NCBI GenBank assembly: GCA_949316235.1
Contig: OX438751.1
Location: forward strand, 16,926,801-16,990,800
Source of the DNA: Oegoconia quadripuncta
Taxonomy: Eukaryota; Arthropoda; Insecta; Lepidoptera; Autostichidae
Direction of reading: 5' to 3'
DNA: 64,000 nt
The notes beneath the pieces were generated by a model. That model searched no databases. It had not been told where the DNA came from and was given only the letters and a program-made list of their open reading frames with translations. Positions 23,877-35,500 of this stretch are shown here, piece after piece. Made by a program: the position numbers and the translations under genes. Every line of letters starts with the position of its first letter. Position 1 is the stretch's first letter.

Positions 23877-24077
23877 TGGTTTTACATCCATGATATGACA
23901 AAGATAAAAATAACAGACAAGTCAGAATTTATCAGACTTGTCATTAATTACATTAAATGACAAAATAGTTATGTTTCAACTAAGGACAGACATGTCTAAC
24001 TCCTACTGTACCAATATACAAAATGTTTTATGTATGTTCATTCATACTTGCCTAGGAGTGTTGTACATTTGTTGGTA

Positions 24078-24226
24078 CAGTCGCTGCAGCTAAAAGTATA
24101 CACCCTAGAACACCAATCGTCGTGCAATGTAAAATTTTCTTGTTTTGTAAACACTGCCCCATAGGTTATTTTGCCTTAAACGACATGCTGGTAATAAAGG
24201 GTAATACTTTCAGCTGCAGAGGTGAC
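24078..24226. mobile_element. Short hairpin MITE, about 150 bp
   Basis: CAGTCGCTGCAGCTAAAAGT on the left pairs with ACTTTCAGCTGCAGAGGTGA on the right, and next to them ATACACCCT pairs with AGGGTAAT. The loop is about 90 bp with no frame. No certain target duplication was seen. Confidence 0.65.
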
Positions 24227-25382
24227 TTGACTAGTTTTCAAGTGTGAACACGGTATGATAAAATTAATTAAGCAGAAACAAAACTCACATTTTAGGTAGG
24301 TACTTGGTTTTTGGAGAGCTTTCTTTACCTATACTTTTAAAGCTAATAAGTATTTTCCTATGTCTATTCAAACTTCCAACATGAACAGTTATTATGGCGG
24401 GCCTCACATTATCGAGCTTGAGCGTAGTCTACCCTCCGGCCTAATTTTTATGTGGTGCGGAGGGTGGCATAAAGATTTTAACAACAACCGCGACAAGACT
24501 GATTGAATTTGCGCCTTTCCTTCCTTTGTGCTTTTATATTGTGTATCTAAGATTTAATTGTATGATGTGACCATTCGAATCACGCTAGGAGTATATGTAA
24601 TACAAACATTTATTCCCGTGTCCAGGTTGTAAATATTTATGTATGTTAATCCGCTATCTAATGTCCTTAGGACACGGCCTAGTTCGGGACTAGATAATCC
24701 CTTTCAAAAATTACTGATAAATTCCACCGGTTTCAAGACCCAAATTCCAGGTAGGTATATCAAGAATATTCCTGTCTCGTGACGCTAAAGTCGGCGCAAT
24801 AAAGTGACTGCTCGCGAGACACGTATCGGGAGCACGTCCAGCACCATTTGTCTACAAACTACTCACATTGAGCATGCCTGACACGTGCTGCAATAGACAA
24901 GCAATATATACACTTCAACGATACAACATCAACAGACACAGGTCGTGCACAGTCTGTATTCCCTGAAGAATATTTTGTCTACTGGTTACTACCGGCCAAT
25001 GTAAAACAAATCTTCGAGATATCTGTGGCGATGCGTTTTACAACGAAAAAGTAAATTCTTCGTCAGTCACGTGTTTGACACATTTGCTGTCTGTGAAAGT
25101 GAATATACGGCATCTATAGAGACCATGTCTGGCACGCTCAATATTGGCTCGGATTAATGTAGACCCGCCTTTACAATTACATATTATACAGCATTTTATA
25201 GATATAATCTCTTTCTTCAGACTGTTAACGATATATTAAGTGAGCGGTATATGTACAGTTACGAGTAAGAAAACGTGTACAGTGGATTACATTATGCTTG
25301 TCTGTCAAATAAAAATCATAATAGCCTTCTGGTGTCTCATTTATTATAACCTTTAGCCTATCCTCAAGAAGAGGCTAACCTA
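24227..25382. other. Intergenic, nothing recognised
   Basis: No supported gene or repeat was found. Confidence 0.4.
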
Positions 25383-25727
25383 ACCTCCGTGGCCCAATTT
25401 AAACTACATAGCGTTTACGAATCGGAGGTCGCGGGTTCGATTCCTAACGGGGTACATGTTTAGTACTCTGTTTGGTTGGTGGTTGATCATTTGAAATGTC
25501 CGCCTGGCTAACTACCATCATTTTATCTAAGTCTGCCGTGTGGCCGCCAAGCGGCAATGTTATGGCATTGTTGATTTCCGGTTGTGAAAGATAAGATAGC
25601 CAGTTCCCTAAATAAGATGGGGTTTCCTGGTCAGTACGCATCCACCTTCGCTTTCATCTTCACTTAAGACTAGGTGTGATTGAGGTCAAGTGATATCCCG
25701 ATGAGCTTAAAAAAAAAACAAAAAAAG
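25383..25727 (+). mobile_element. tRNA-derived SINE family B, nearly full copy
   Basis: The head CCTCCGTGGCCCAATTTAAA carries a degenerate A box, and GCGGGTTCGATTCC is the B box. The body holds CCGCCAAGCGGCAATGTTAT, AAGATAAGATAGCCAG, GGTCAGTACGCATCCACC and GGTGTGATTGAGGTCAAGTG, and the copy ends in an A-rich tail. A second copy lies at 60146-60565. Tail-only fragments lie at 6205, 34545, 51785, 55360 and 63290. Confidence 0.85.
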
Positions 25728-25904
25728 AGGTACCTAAGTAGTCTATAATATATAATACTATTTACCGAATGCGTAGGTATCCCACGCTGCCCCACTACCA
25801 CAGACCAAGTGGGGTGGTTGGTCTGTGCCCACTACAGAATGGATTATGGATAAGGGATTATGTAGATGTGTAATATTTATTTGATTACTCTGTAACTAGG
25901 TATT

Positions 25905-26217
25905 CCGGATGAGTTTTTTACCATAAGGAAAAAGTAGGGCATATTAGGTAAGTGAAATAGAAGGTATTGGCATTATTTACAACCATCATCGAATAAAGCG
26001 TTGTGTCCTTTGTTTGACGGTCGCGTGTGTGGCCTATTCATAATTACATCAGTAAATAAAACAATAAAAAAACTTGGAGAAAATGAGTTCCCTACGAACT
26101 ACTACGAATCCCGCATCTCCGGCGGGACTGTGCGTCGATGATGGTTTTGAAAAAAAAACCTATGCCAATAACCCTATTTCACTTACCCAATATGCCCCAT
26201 TTTTTTCCTGAATCCGG
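25905..26217. mobile_element. MITE family 1, copy 1
   Basis: Left terminus CCGGATGAGTTTTTTACC, with GGGCATATTAGGTAAGTGAA next to it. The right terminus is inverted (TTCACTTACCCAATATGCCC ... AATCCGG). The middle carries AACTTGGAGAAAATGAGTTC. Copies 2 and 3 are at 26723-27097 and 37738-37993. No transposase frame. Confidence 0.85.
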
Positions 26218-26524
26218 CTAGCGGCATATGTTTGTGTGTAGAACACGGGCATTTATTATGTATAAAAAGCAGTAGGTATTTGTGTATTATATCAACCATA
26301 ATACAAGCCTAGTGGCTTAGTACATTAAAATAAAGTAGTGTGAAAGAGTATTACTTGCACGTTATTGGTTCGCATTGCCTATATTTAAAATAGTTGCCCT
26401 CGTGTAATTATTCAATAACATAAACTGAAAATTTAAAGCACTCCCGAGAAACAGAACTTAATAAATAATATCATCGTGTATAAAGCATCCGCAACCGGAA
26501 ATGGTGCCACCGGCATAGAATTTA

Positions 26525-26600
26525 TAACTGGTAATAAGATGATAGCCCGGAACAGAGAAGAGGACGGCCTTTGCCCAGCAGTGGGGCAGTATGGGCCCTA
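26525..26600 (+). repeat. Short LINE/SINE tail fragment
   Basis: GAGGACGGCCTTTGCCCAGC followed by AGTGGGGCAGTATGGGC is a tail common to several lepidopteran retroelements. The rest of the element is missing. Confidence 0.55.
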
Positions 26601-26625
26601 ATAATAAATATCTTTGCACATACAC

Positions 26626-27275
26626 ACGCCATCTAGTTCCACACTAAGCAACTAGGCTTGTGTTATGTTTACTAGATGGTTGATAAACTACACAAATACT
26701 TTTTTTTGTAAATAAATACATACTGGATGAGTTTTTTTATCGTAAGGAAAAAAACAAGGCATATTAGGTAAGTCTAATAGAATGGTAATTGGCAAGGGTA
26801 GTTTTTTCTTTTTACAAAACTATCATCGAACGGAGCGTTAATTGTGTCATTTGAGGTACGTGTTTGTAGCCTATTCCACATAATTATATCATTAAATTAA
26901 AGAAAACTTGGAGAAAATATGAGTTCCAAATAAATTTCGCATGATAGGAACCATACGAATCCCGCCAGTCGCATATGAAGTCCCGGGGGGCGCGTGCTTT
27001 TTTGAAAAAAAAAAAATTAAACTACTTATGCCAATAACTTCTATTTCACTTAACTACCTAATATATTATGCCCTATTTTTTCCTTACGGTAAAACCGTTT
27101 TTAATTATATACCGGTATAATTAAATACGTCCGTAACTCGGGAAAAATATGGTTATACTGTGACTCGGGTACACGTATCCGTATTCATCATACAAACATA
27201 TGCTCCTAGCGGGATTCGAACCCGCGACCTTTTGGTATAGCAGCTAGTTTCTAATACTAAACCAAACAGGTCGTC
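26626..27275 (-). mobile_element. tRNA-derived SINE family C, interrupted by a MITE
   Basis: On the minus strand the head shows an A-box-like TTTGGTTTAGTATTAG and the B box GGTTCGAATCCCGC. The far end (plus strand GCCATCTAGTTCCACACTAA) is cut from the head by the MITE at 26723-27097. Undisturbed copies at 47433-47634 and 56522-56755 show the uninterrupted order, which proves the nesting. Not a tRNA gene, because the tail is shared and the acceptor stem is not intact. Confidence 0.8.
26723..27097. mobile_element. MITE family 1, copy 2 (nested in SINE C)
   Basis: Termini CTGGATGAGTTTTTTTATCG and, inverted, CCTTACGGTAAAACCG, each followed inward by the GGCATATTAGGTAAGT-type block. It splits the SINE C copy and so inserted after it. 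Confidence 0.85.
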
Positions 27276-27389
27276 AGTATTATATTTTTTTAATATAAGA
27301 TACATATTTTTTTTATGTAAGTATGACTGGAGTCGCGTTTGACCACAATCTCACCTGATGTGTCGATGGTGACGATAGTGGTCTATATA

Positions 27390-28423
27390 CAGGGCGTCCC
27401 AAAGTTATGGGACATGAAGGGGAAGTACCTTAAATATCGTAGATAGTGAATTTTGCTCAAAGAAGACTTTATGTTATTTTTAAAAGTTAGTAATTCTGCA
27501 TTCATAGATTTTCTAAAAATTACTTGCTTCGGCTGGGAATCGAACCGACTTAAATGTGAAAAAAAAAACACCCTACTTTTATGATGCCAATCGAAAGAAT
27601 AGCTAAAAAATAATAACTCTGCCTAAGTAACATAGTATTTTAAAAGAAAGGAACAACATAAAATGATTGAGTCAAATTTCAAGAAAGTTATTTATTGCCG
27701 ACGACGTTCGAAAAGTAGCGATATTATCATTCCAAAGATAGCATTGATTATTCGTAAATAAGTACCCACTTCATAAAATAGGTACTAACATAGTTTTCCT
27801 TATTATAAGTGCACGTGTAGATGAAATGATAAAACTTGTATTTCAATACGTCCTCTGTAAGCTAGACAGAAGGCAAATTAAAAACAAAAATAAATAATTT
27901 ATAATTGCTATACAAAAAGCGATACGAGAACGTAGGCGAGTTGCAAACAGAATTGTGCCATATCACATCGAGTGTTCACCATAAAATGATTAGAAAATCA
28001 ACAGGCAGCGGGCTCATTAAAAGATTGGCGATTTGCGTAAGACAAGAGGGATCACATTTTGAGCATTTAATTAATTAATTTACAAAAAAATACCTACTCA
28101 ATTGACTACGGCAGTTTCATGTATGTTTTTTATTTGATTAAAATGATTAATTTCACGTTGTTCCTTTCTTTTAAAATACTATGTTACTTAGGCAGAGTTA
28201 TTATTTTTTAGCTATTCTTTCGATTGGCATCATAAAAGTAGGGTGTTTTTTTTTCACATTTAAGTCGGTTCGATTCCCAGCCGAAGCAAGTAATTTTTAG
28301 AAAATCTATGAATGCAGAATTACTAACTTTTAAAAATAACATAAAGTCTTCTTTGAGCAAAATTCACTATCTACGATATTTAAGGTACTTCCCCTTCATG
28401 TCCCATAACTTTGGGACGCCCTG
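27390..28423 (+). mobile_element. 1.03 kb DNA transposon with 268-bp near-identical inverted termini, TA target site
   Basis: Left arm 27390-27657 and right arm 28157-28423 are inverted copies that differ, as far as I can align, only by one base in an A-run. The tip is CAGGGCGTCCCAAAGTTATG and TA lies at both flanks (27388-27389, 28424-28425), as for Tc1/mariner-type insertions. In the 500-bp centre a short plus-strand frame ending near 28078 reads LIKRLAICVRQEGSHFEHLI, which resembles the C-terminus of an insect transposase. Earlier codons hold stops. It is therefore a deletion derivative of a larger element. A B-box-like GGTTCGATTCC sits in each arm. The superfamily is inferred. Confidence 0.8.
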
Positions 28424-28489
28424 TATAATAACCAGGAGGTAGAATGGGCATTCCTCGCCCCGCACCAATCGGAGTTACCTCTTCATTCT

Positions 28490-30905
28490 TTCAGTCTGTC
28501 ATCAGTGGTGGTAGATGCAACTTTTCCCATCCGCCACCACTGGTGGTAGATGCATCTGATTCAGTTTCAACTGCCCCCCATCTATGTCCCCAGTGGTGGC
28601 AGTTGCAACTTGAATTTGTTGCATCCTCCACCAGTGGTGGTGGACGCGACGATTAAGTAGCCGTCTGCCTCCACTAAATATTTCAACTAACAATAGTGTT
28701 TTACCATTTCGATTTCTATTGTGTTAACAAATTTTTAACCAACCATAACAAAGCATGTTCTCTCTAGATTCTTGTTGTGTTAGTATTTTGTTGTGCGTAT
28801 GTTATATTATAGCTTCGTTATCGTTAATCATGAACAGATTGTTGATTAAAGTACCTATATTTTAATCCAGTAGAACTCGGCGATCGGACCACGGGCAATA
28901 AACGAAAATTCGTTTTATCATAATCGGTTTGGAATGGACCTATCTAGTACATGGTGGGCAAATAATAGGTAAGTATACACTTTATTTTTTATTCTATGAA
29001 ATATAAAAATTATAGGTTGTTTTTTTTTTAATATAGTAGGTACTTAGGGACGCAATTAAATATGCAAAATAATATCGGACAAATGTCCACCTCTAGCAGC
29101 ATGGCTGATGTGAACCCCTTTTATAGTATTTTTCATAACATGTTCATACATTTCCTATCATTCATTCCATCAGTTGTTGAGCGACCCCATGTGAATCCAA
29201 ATTGTTTGGGATGCATGACATTGTTTTGATAAAAAAGAGACTGGTTTAAAATCAATTTCTCAAAATTTTTACTAAATGTGGGTAGTACTGATACATAGGA
29301 GTACTTTTGTATGAGTACTGATATAGGTCTAAAGTTAGTGGGATCGGATATACTATCTGCTTTAAATAATGGAATGACTTTACTTAGTTTCATTAAATCA
29401 GGAAACACTCCAAAATCAACACATTTGTTAAATAGTAGGCAGGTAGCCAAGTTGCACCCCACTTGGCTACTATATTTAACAAATGTGTTGGATTTTGGAA
29501 TTAATAATTTTAACTGATAGGCCGTGAACATCAGCAGTCTTTTCCATTTGCAATGATTTTAAGGCTTTTAGTACAACTATTACTATTTACATGAGTAAAA
29601 ATCTATCTTACTGTGATAGAGGTCAAGTACCAAGCCGTTGTGCATAAAAAAAAGGTTCTACATTACGTGCTACATTTTATAAGATAAGCGAAGCGATGCA
29701 GCCAGAGCGGGAGATGAATTAAGAAACTTAGTGGTCGAGATGGAAATGTCGGTAAAGAACTTTTCAAATGCTTCGGCAACCTTTATGTCAGTACTTATAC
29801 TGATAATTTTCTCGTTCATTTTCAAATTGAACTCTAAATTCCGATCTTCGACTTTGTTTGTCTCACTATTTATGACTTTCCAAGTGTATTTAATAATGTT
29901 AGAACTGTTTTTAATTTTACTAATGATAAACAAAGATTTATCCTCAGAACAAACGCATTTAAAAAATTTAGAATAATTCCCTAACATTGCTAACAAAGGT
30001 ATCATTTTTATTGTTCGTTTTTTCAGCATAAAGTTCATATTATAGTCTATTCCTGCTTTTGTGAATTCCTTCTGTCGCCCAATCAGTGAACATTAGTGAC
30101 TTGCTAACTTTTATTGTTTTTGAGTTAAATTTTATTTGGATCATTTACATTATAGGTCAAATAAGGCACCTTTGATATTATATTATTTCGAAATAGTTTT
30201 AGCCGACTTTCGCTAACAGGCACACACTTAATTATTTTTTTCAACCTTTTTTCAGCAATCTCAAAAATAGCTAATTGACCAGAGTGGTCTGATTGTACCT
30301 TGTTAACAATTTAATTATAAACAGGTTCAATATTCGCAAATAATTAAAATCATCATCATCAATCATTCATAAATAATTCGATTGCTAGATCTTTGCCCGA
30401 AATGCCCTGAATATTCGATGAAATACATATTTGTTGTTCAATATACATATTTTTGTGGGCTGGCTATTAATAGTTTTAATATTCTTATTTAATTTTAATA
30501 AGGTACCAGAGATTCTCCGTTGTCTTAAATTCTAATTTAAATTATTAAAAATTGGAATAAATTCCAAAGATTTGATATGACAATACATTGCTCAATAGAA
30601 GCAGTGGTCAACATTTTTGTCAAAATATTGACAGAGTTATTTAATATAATAAGATAGCGACTCTGCTACCTGTGGAAATGGAACTGAAAGGATAAAAACA
30701 CTATTGATTAGTTGAAATATTTAGTGGGGCAGACAGCTACTTAATCGTCGCGTCTACCACCACTGGTGGAGGATGCCACTAATTCAAGTTGCAACTGCCA
30801 CCACTGGGGACAGTTGAAACTGAATCAGGCGTATATACCATCAGTGGTGACGGATGGGAAAAATAGTTGCATCTGCCACTACTGGTGTGAGACTGGTGGG
30901 GGCAG
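28490..30905. mobile_element. Foldback element with CCACCACTGGTGG-rich arms
   Basis: Arms at about 28490-28722 and 30672-30905 are inverted copies (GACGCGACGATTAAGTAGCC against its partner, and ACTAAATATTTCAACTAA against TTAGTTGAAATATTTAGT). Each arm is itself a string of short palindromes of the form CCACCACTGGTGG or CCACCAGTGGTGG, spaced by GATGCAACTT-type blocks. The 1.95 kb between them holds a dead LINE. Chance frames in the left arm (28444, 28502) are by-products of the palindromes. Confidence 0.7.
29130..30060 (-). pseudogene. Decayed LINE reverse transcriptase (CR1/jockey-like), fragment
   Basis: Two minus-strand frames belong together. 30038-29670 looks like the region before RT. 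29531-29133 holds fingers-type RT motifs: FPDLMKLSKVIPLFK, then SDPTNFRPISVL, then MHPKQFGFTWGRSTTDG. The YxDD palm, thumb and endonuclease are absent and a frame break separates the pieces. An inverted duplication of its own sequence lies at 29411-29451 and 29461-29497. It lies within the CCACCACTGGTGG foldback element. Confidence 0.8.
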
Positions 30906-31109
30906 ATGGGAATAAAGGATAAATATGTATTTTCGATCATTCAAGTTTTCCAAACATTTGAATTCCAAACATTCAAATAGGTAAAAAAACTATTTGAAAG
31001 ATTTCGAATTTTCAAAATCAAATAGGTCATTTAGGAATGAATCATTCAAACGAAAATATTTTCGTGAAGTACCTACCTAATATTCAGTCACCTGTTTTGT
31101 ATTTGACTC

Positions 31110-31345
31110 CGAAAACTGGGAAGGTCATCAATTCAACTATTTTTTAATACATATTGTATTGCGTTGTGAAACGATTTCAATAATTCGATCGACTTCAGTA
31201 AGGTTCCTTTCCAATATGGGACCACTCTGGCGGTATTAGCTTATCAAACAAAAAATCATAAAATCGGTCAACAATTGACGAAAATATGGGTGAACGAACA
31301 TACATTACAAAAATACGCCCCGAATACAGAACCTCCTCCTTTTTT
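31110..31345 (-). repeat. Dispersed repeat, GACTTC-GGAGGAGG type, copy 1
   Basis: On the minus strand it starts TTTTTAACCGACTTCAAAAA, continues GGAGGAGGTTCTG, and has TATTTTCGTCAATTGTTGACC and an AGAGTGGTCCCAT block. The same order is seen on the plus strand at 34640-34850. It is a common lepidopteran repeat; its class is not certain. Confidence 0.65.
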
Positions 31346-32534
31346 GAAGTCGGTTAAAAAAAGAAAATACATACAGTAGAACATAGCACCTCCACCGCCA
31401 CAGAGTTCTGTCTACTAGGGAAACGCACACCTTCGAAACGGCTTAAACAACCTCCATCAAACTTGGCTCAGAAACGTAAACACCAGATTTCGAAAATATA
31501 AAACCATTTTCAAATCTATTCAGCTATTTAAGCGCTACAATGTCACAGGTTTGCATCGGGGCGGGGTGTAAAAAAATCACGTCTTTTCATTGCTTATTTT
31601 CGACGGAAATAATGAAAAAAAAACGCTACCATTTACCCACATTAAGTTATAAAATAAAACATGTCAGGTATGTGATATAAATATCTTATTTATTCAGTTT
31701 CGATAGAATGTAATGTAATTGCATTTATGATGCTAACAAAATAAAACAGTTGTACATTAATAAGATAAAACAGAAATTTTTATTTTTCACATAACATTTA
31801 AGTAAATTGATATAAAACTTAGTTTTTTTCGCTTTTTACCAGATTTTTTACCAAGCTGCTAATTAAATTATATAATACATTATGAAAATATTTAGATGAA
31901 ATTACCTATGGGCATCTTAGGAATAAAATATTAATTTACGCAGAATCATGCTTTTATTCCAACAATTTAAACTTCAAGTATATCTAACATAAAAGTACAA
32001 AAGAAACATACAAATCATTCAATGAAAAATGGCATATTTATATACATATTTATATAGATATACAAATCTTGTGAATGTTGGGTACCTACCTGTTCTATTT
32101 ATTTTGTCATAATTTCTAAAAACCGTAAACTAAGGGAGCCTGCTATGCTAATGTAATGTGACAAAATATGTATTATATTTCGATTGTGACTCTGGAAATG
32201 TCACTAAACACGTCATAATAACTAAAAATGGCTTTAACAACTTACTAAACATAAGTCAAACCATTAAAATAAGTAACACTAATTCCTACAAATCTTTATT
32301 CAAAATGTTAATTTGCTTGTAGCACAAATATACTTTCTTCCCTGACTGATCGTGATCACAGACCAAAATGTAAAAATCCATTTAGAATTCCAAAGTTTAC
32401 CTATATATCTGAACCTCATGTTTTTGTAGCTCTGCACAACATCTTCTGGTGACTTAGAAGCGTTTAAACATAATAGCATCTATAACTAACTTCATTTTTG
32501 AGGAGGAAGTGGCGATAATGAAATGCAATAAATG
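31346..32534. other. Mo25 3' flank and likely 3' UTR
   Basis: AT-rich with no coding signal. TTTATT at 32295-32300 (AATAAA on the minus strand) is a candidate poly(A) signal for Mo25, about 235 bp past its stop; several others lie further out. Confidence 0.4.
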
Positions 32535-35500
32535 TTAGTGTTCCAAAGGCTTGAGTTCTTTGATTTGCTTTATAAGGTATGCTTTTTCGTCATTGAACTG
32601 CTCATCTTCAGAACGATCTGTGTGGAATTTGGTGAGAAAATCTACCAATTTATCTTGATTCCTCAGTAAGATATCCAATATTGGTTTGGGTTTGTTTGGA
32701 TTGGCTACAAATACCTGGAAAAATATGTAAGTAAATTATTGTATAACCAACAGTACACATCACTAATTAATATAGAAATACTAGCTTTCCGCCAGCGACA
32801 TCGTTCGCGTGGAAGGAAGACTTCATCAAAATTGGTTCAGCAAAATTTGCCTATATGTTAATCCAGGTTCTATTCATCCAAATCCGTCCAGCCGTTTAGG
32901 CGTGAAGAGGTAACAAACATACATACATACGCACAAACTTTCGCATTTATAATATTAGTTGTGACTAGGAACACATGATTCTCACACCATGCCAGAGAGA
33001 TATCTATGGTACAATAGGCATACTAGTAGAGAATTTGTGTAGGTATTATGAGTACCTATACACTGCTACATGCATTCTTTGCGTGTGTGTCAGTCCGTGC
33101 CCCCGTACAACTAATTGATTACTAATTAATACCAATAACTAATGCTCAAGCCCAAAAATCAAAATTTGTGGTCCAGTTTACGATACTACAGAAGGACACA
33201 AGGTCTTGTCTACTTACCGGACCGAATTTTGTCCAGCGCGATAACTATACTTTAATCTTGCTTTGACATAAGATTAGTGTCCCAATTGGTGACTGCAGTA
33301 ATGAAAAATCAGAATTCATGTCTCTGTATTAGCCAACAAAATCCGCTTCAAAGAACGTGCTCTTACCGCGCAATGCGAATTATTTACTCTTATGAGCTCG
33401 GTTTAAAACTTTAAAGGGTGCCGAGCGTCCTTAGCATTTTAAAAACTAAAGCAGAAATGACGATGGAATAAGATACAATGTAAGACAACATGCTTTTATC
33501 TAACTAATATTACAAATTCAAAAGTTTGGATGTTTGTTTGTTTGTTGCTCAATCACAGCGAAACGGCTGAACAGATTTGGATGAAATTTGGTATTTAGGT
33601 AGAATATACACTGGATTAAGACATATACTTTTTATCCCGATAAAGTAAGTAGTTCGCGCAGAATAAACAAATTATGCATTTCCGCGATAAAGCTATTCCC
33701 GCAGGCGAAGCCGCCAGCGGAAAGCTAGTGACTAATAAAAATAGTTCCATATTAAATGGTTTTGCCACAATGTACTAAACAGAGATATTGGTACCTCCCG
33801 TAAGCCGTTTAGTAAATTGGGATAAAAGTATTCAATGAATTATTATTGATATTAGTAAAAAAAAATATATAGTACACTTATTCAATCTTGCTCTGCGCAT
33901 TTATTTTTTAAAATTAATGTGATAATTAATAATTGGACAAGGGCGCCACTTCTAGCTAACTCTAACATATTATGGCACTTCATTCTAGTTATTTACCTAC
34001 AAATGTAAACTTAAGCTATCACATCAACAACTTATTCTGCTCTCTTGTCATGCATATGCCCTTTAGTCATCTTTTACGACATCCACTGGAAGGGACGGAT
34101 TGACATCCTATGCTGCTGTCAGTCATCACATCACACAGCAATTTAAGCCATAACAGTCCTTAAATATGAATGAACCTGAAACTATCAAAGTATTCAAAGG
34201 ATTTTATCTACCATACGTACATACCTTAAAAACATGGAAAGCCTCGAATTGTATATTGCGTGATTTCTCTTTAAGCATATTCATCATGAGTTTTAGATTA
34301 TCAGGGTTGGTGATGTACCGTGTCATGATAGAAAAGTTGTGCCGATCTAACAACAGTTCACCAAGTAACTTGAGGCTCTGCCGTCGAGTTACATAGTTCT
34401 CAGAGTTTAACAGCCTCTGATAATGACTGAATACTTTGTCGTAGTTTGCTTCTAGAAATTCGGCGCACAACATTTTGTGTCGCGTTAGCAATTCCTGAAA
34501 ATTTTAATAATATTTATAAAATTTATAAATCAAATAAAATTGAGGTTCCAGGTGAGCACGTTTCCACCTTCAGTCTCTTCTTTACTTAACACCAGGTGTA
34601 ATTGAGGTAAAGCCCTACCATGTGCATAAAATTCACCAGCCGGTTCTCTTTTTAATTGACTTCCAAAAAGGTGGAGGTATTATGTTCACCTGTATGTATT
34701 TTTTTTTATCTATCTTCATCATATTTTCGTCATGTGCTAACCGATTTTAATGATTATTTTTTGTTTAATAGGATGTATCACCAGGGTGGTCCCACATAAC
34801 TTGGGTTAAAATATGATGATGCACTCCAAAGATAGAGTGGAATCTTACTGAAATCTGCTGTTTTATCAAATTTTAACAGTTCAATTATTGACAAACACAT
34901 TGATGAAACATTGGCAAACCATAAGGGAAATGTTGAATGTTACTCTATAGAAAATAGTAAATATTCAAACTTATCTCTCGACGCCCCAACATGTGAACTA
35001 AGCCGCCAATAAATGTTACAATAATGTATAGATAAAGTCAACAAACCTTAAAAGTAGAGAAGGCATCTGAGGCAATATCAAAAGTGGAAACTTCTACATA
35101 ACGGAAGAAATTGTAAAAATCATCTGAATACAACATTATTTTAGCCAATGCCTCATATCTAGCACATTCTCGCAACATGGTACCACAGTTCGATGCTATC
35201 TCCTGATGTTCATACCTTGAAATAAATGTAGTTCATGATTATTAGGCCCATGAAAGCTTATAATTTATAAGTTTTCAGAGAGACTTTTAGACAGGTCTCT
35301 ACGAAGTAGATTGTTTTTTATTTATTATTAGCAACATAGTAATTTGTACATTCAAATATTTTAAACAAAAGCATTTTCGTCTAATATGACCTTACTATTA
35401 ATTATTTCAATCACTATACCTGTTTATTCTTTTTGCAACAATACTGTTATGGAAGGACCCATACAAAATTTTAGCATCAGATAAGACCAAAATGTTTTTT

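Noticed and set aside
28444..28693. Frames on both strands with Gly/His-rich peptides
   Set aside because: They come from palindromic CCACCACTGGTGG units in a foldback arm and have no protein features.
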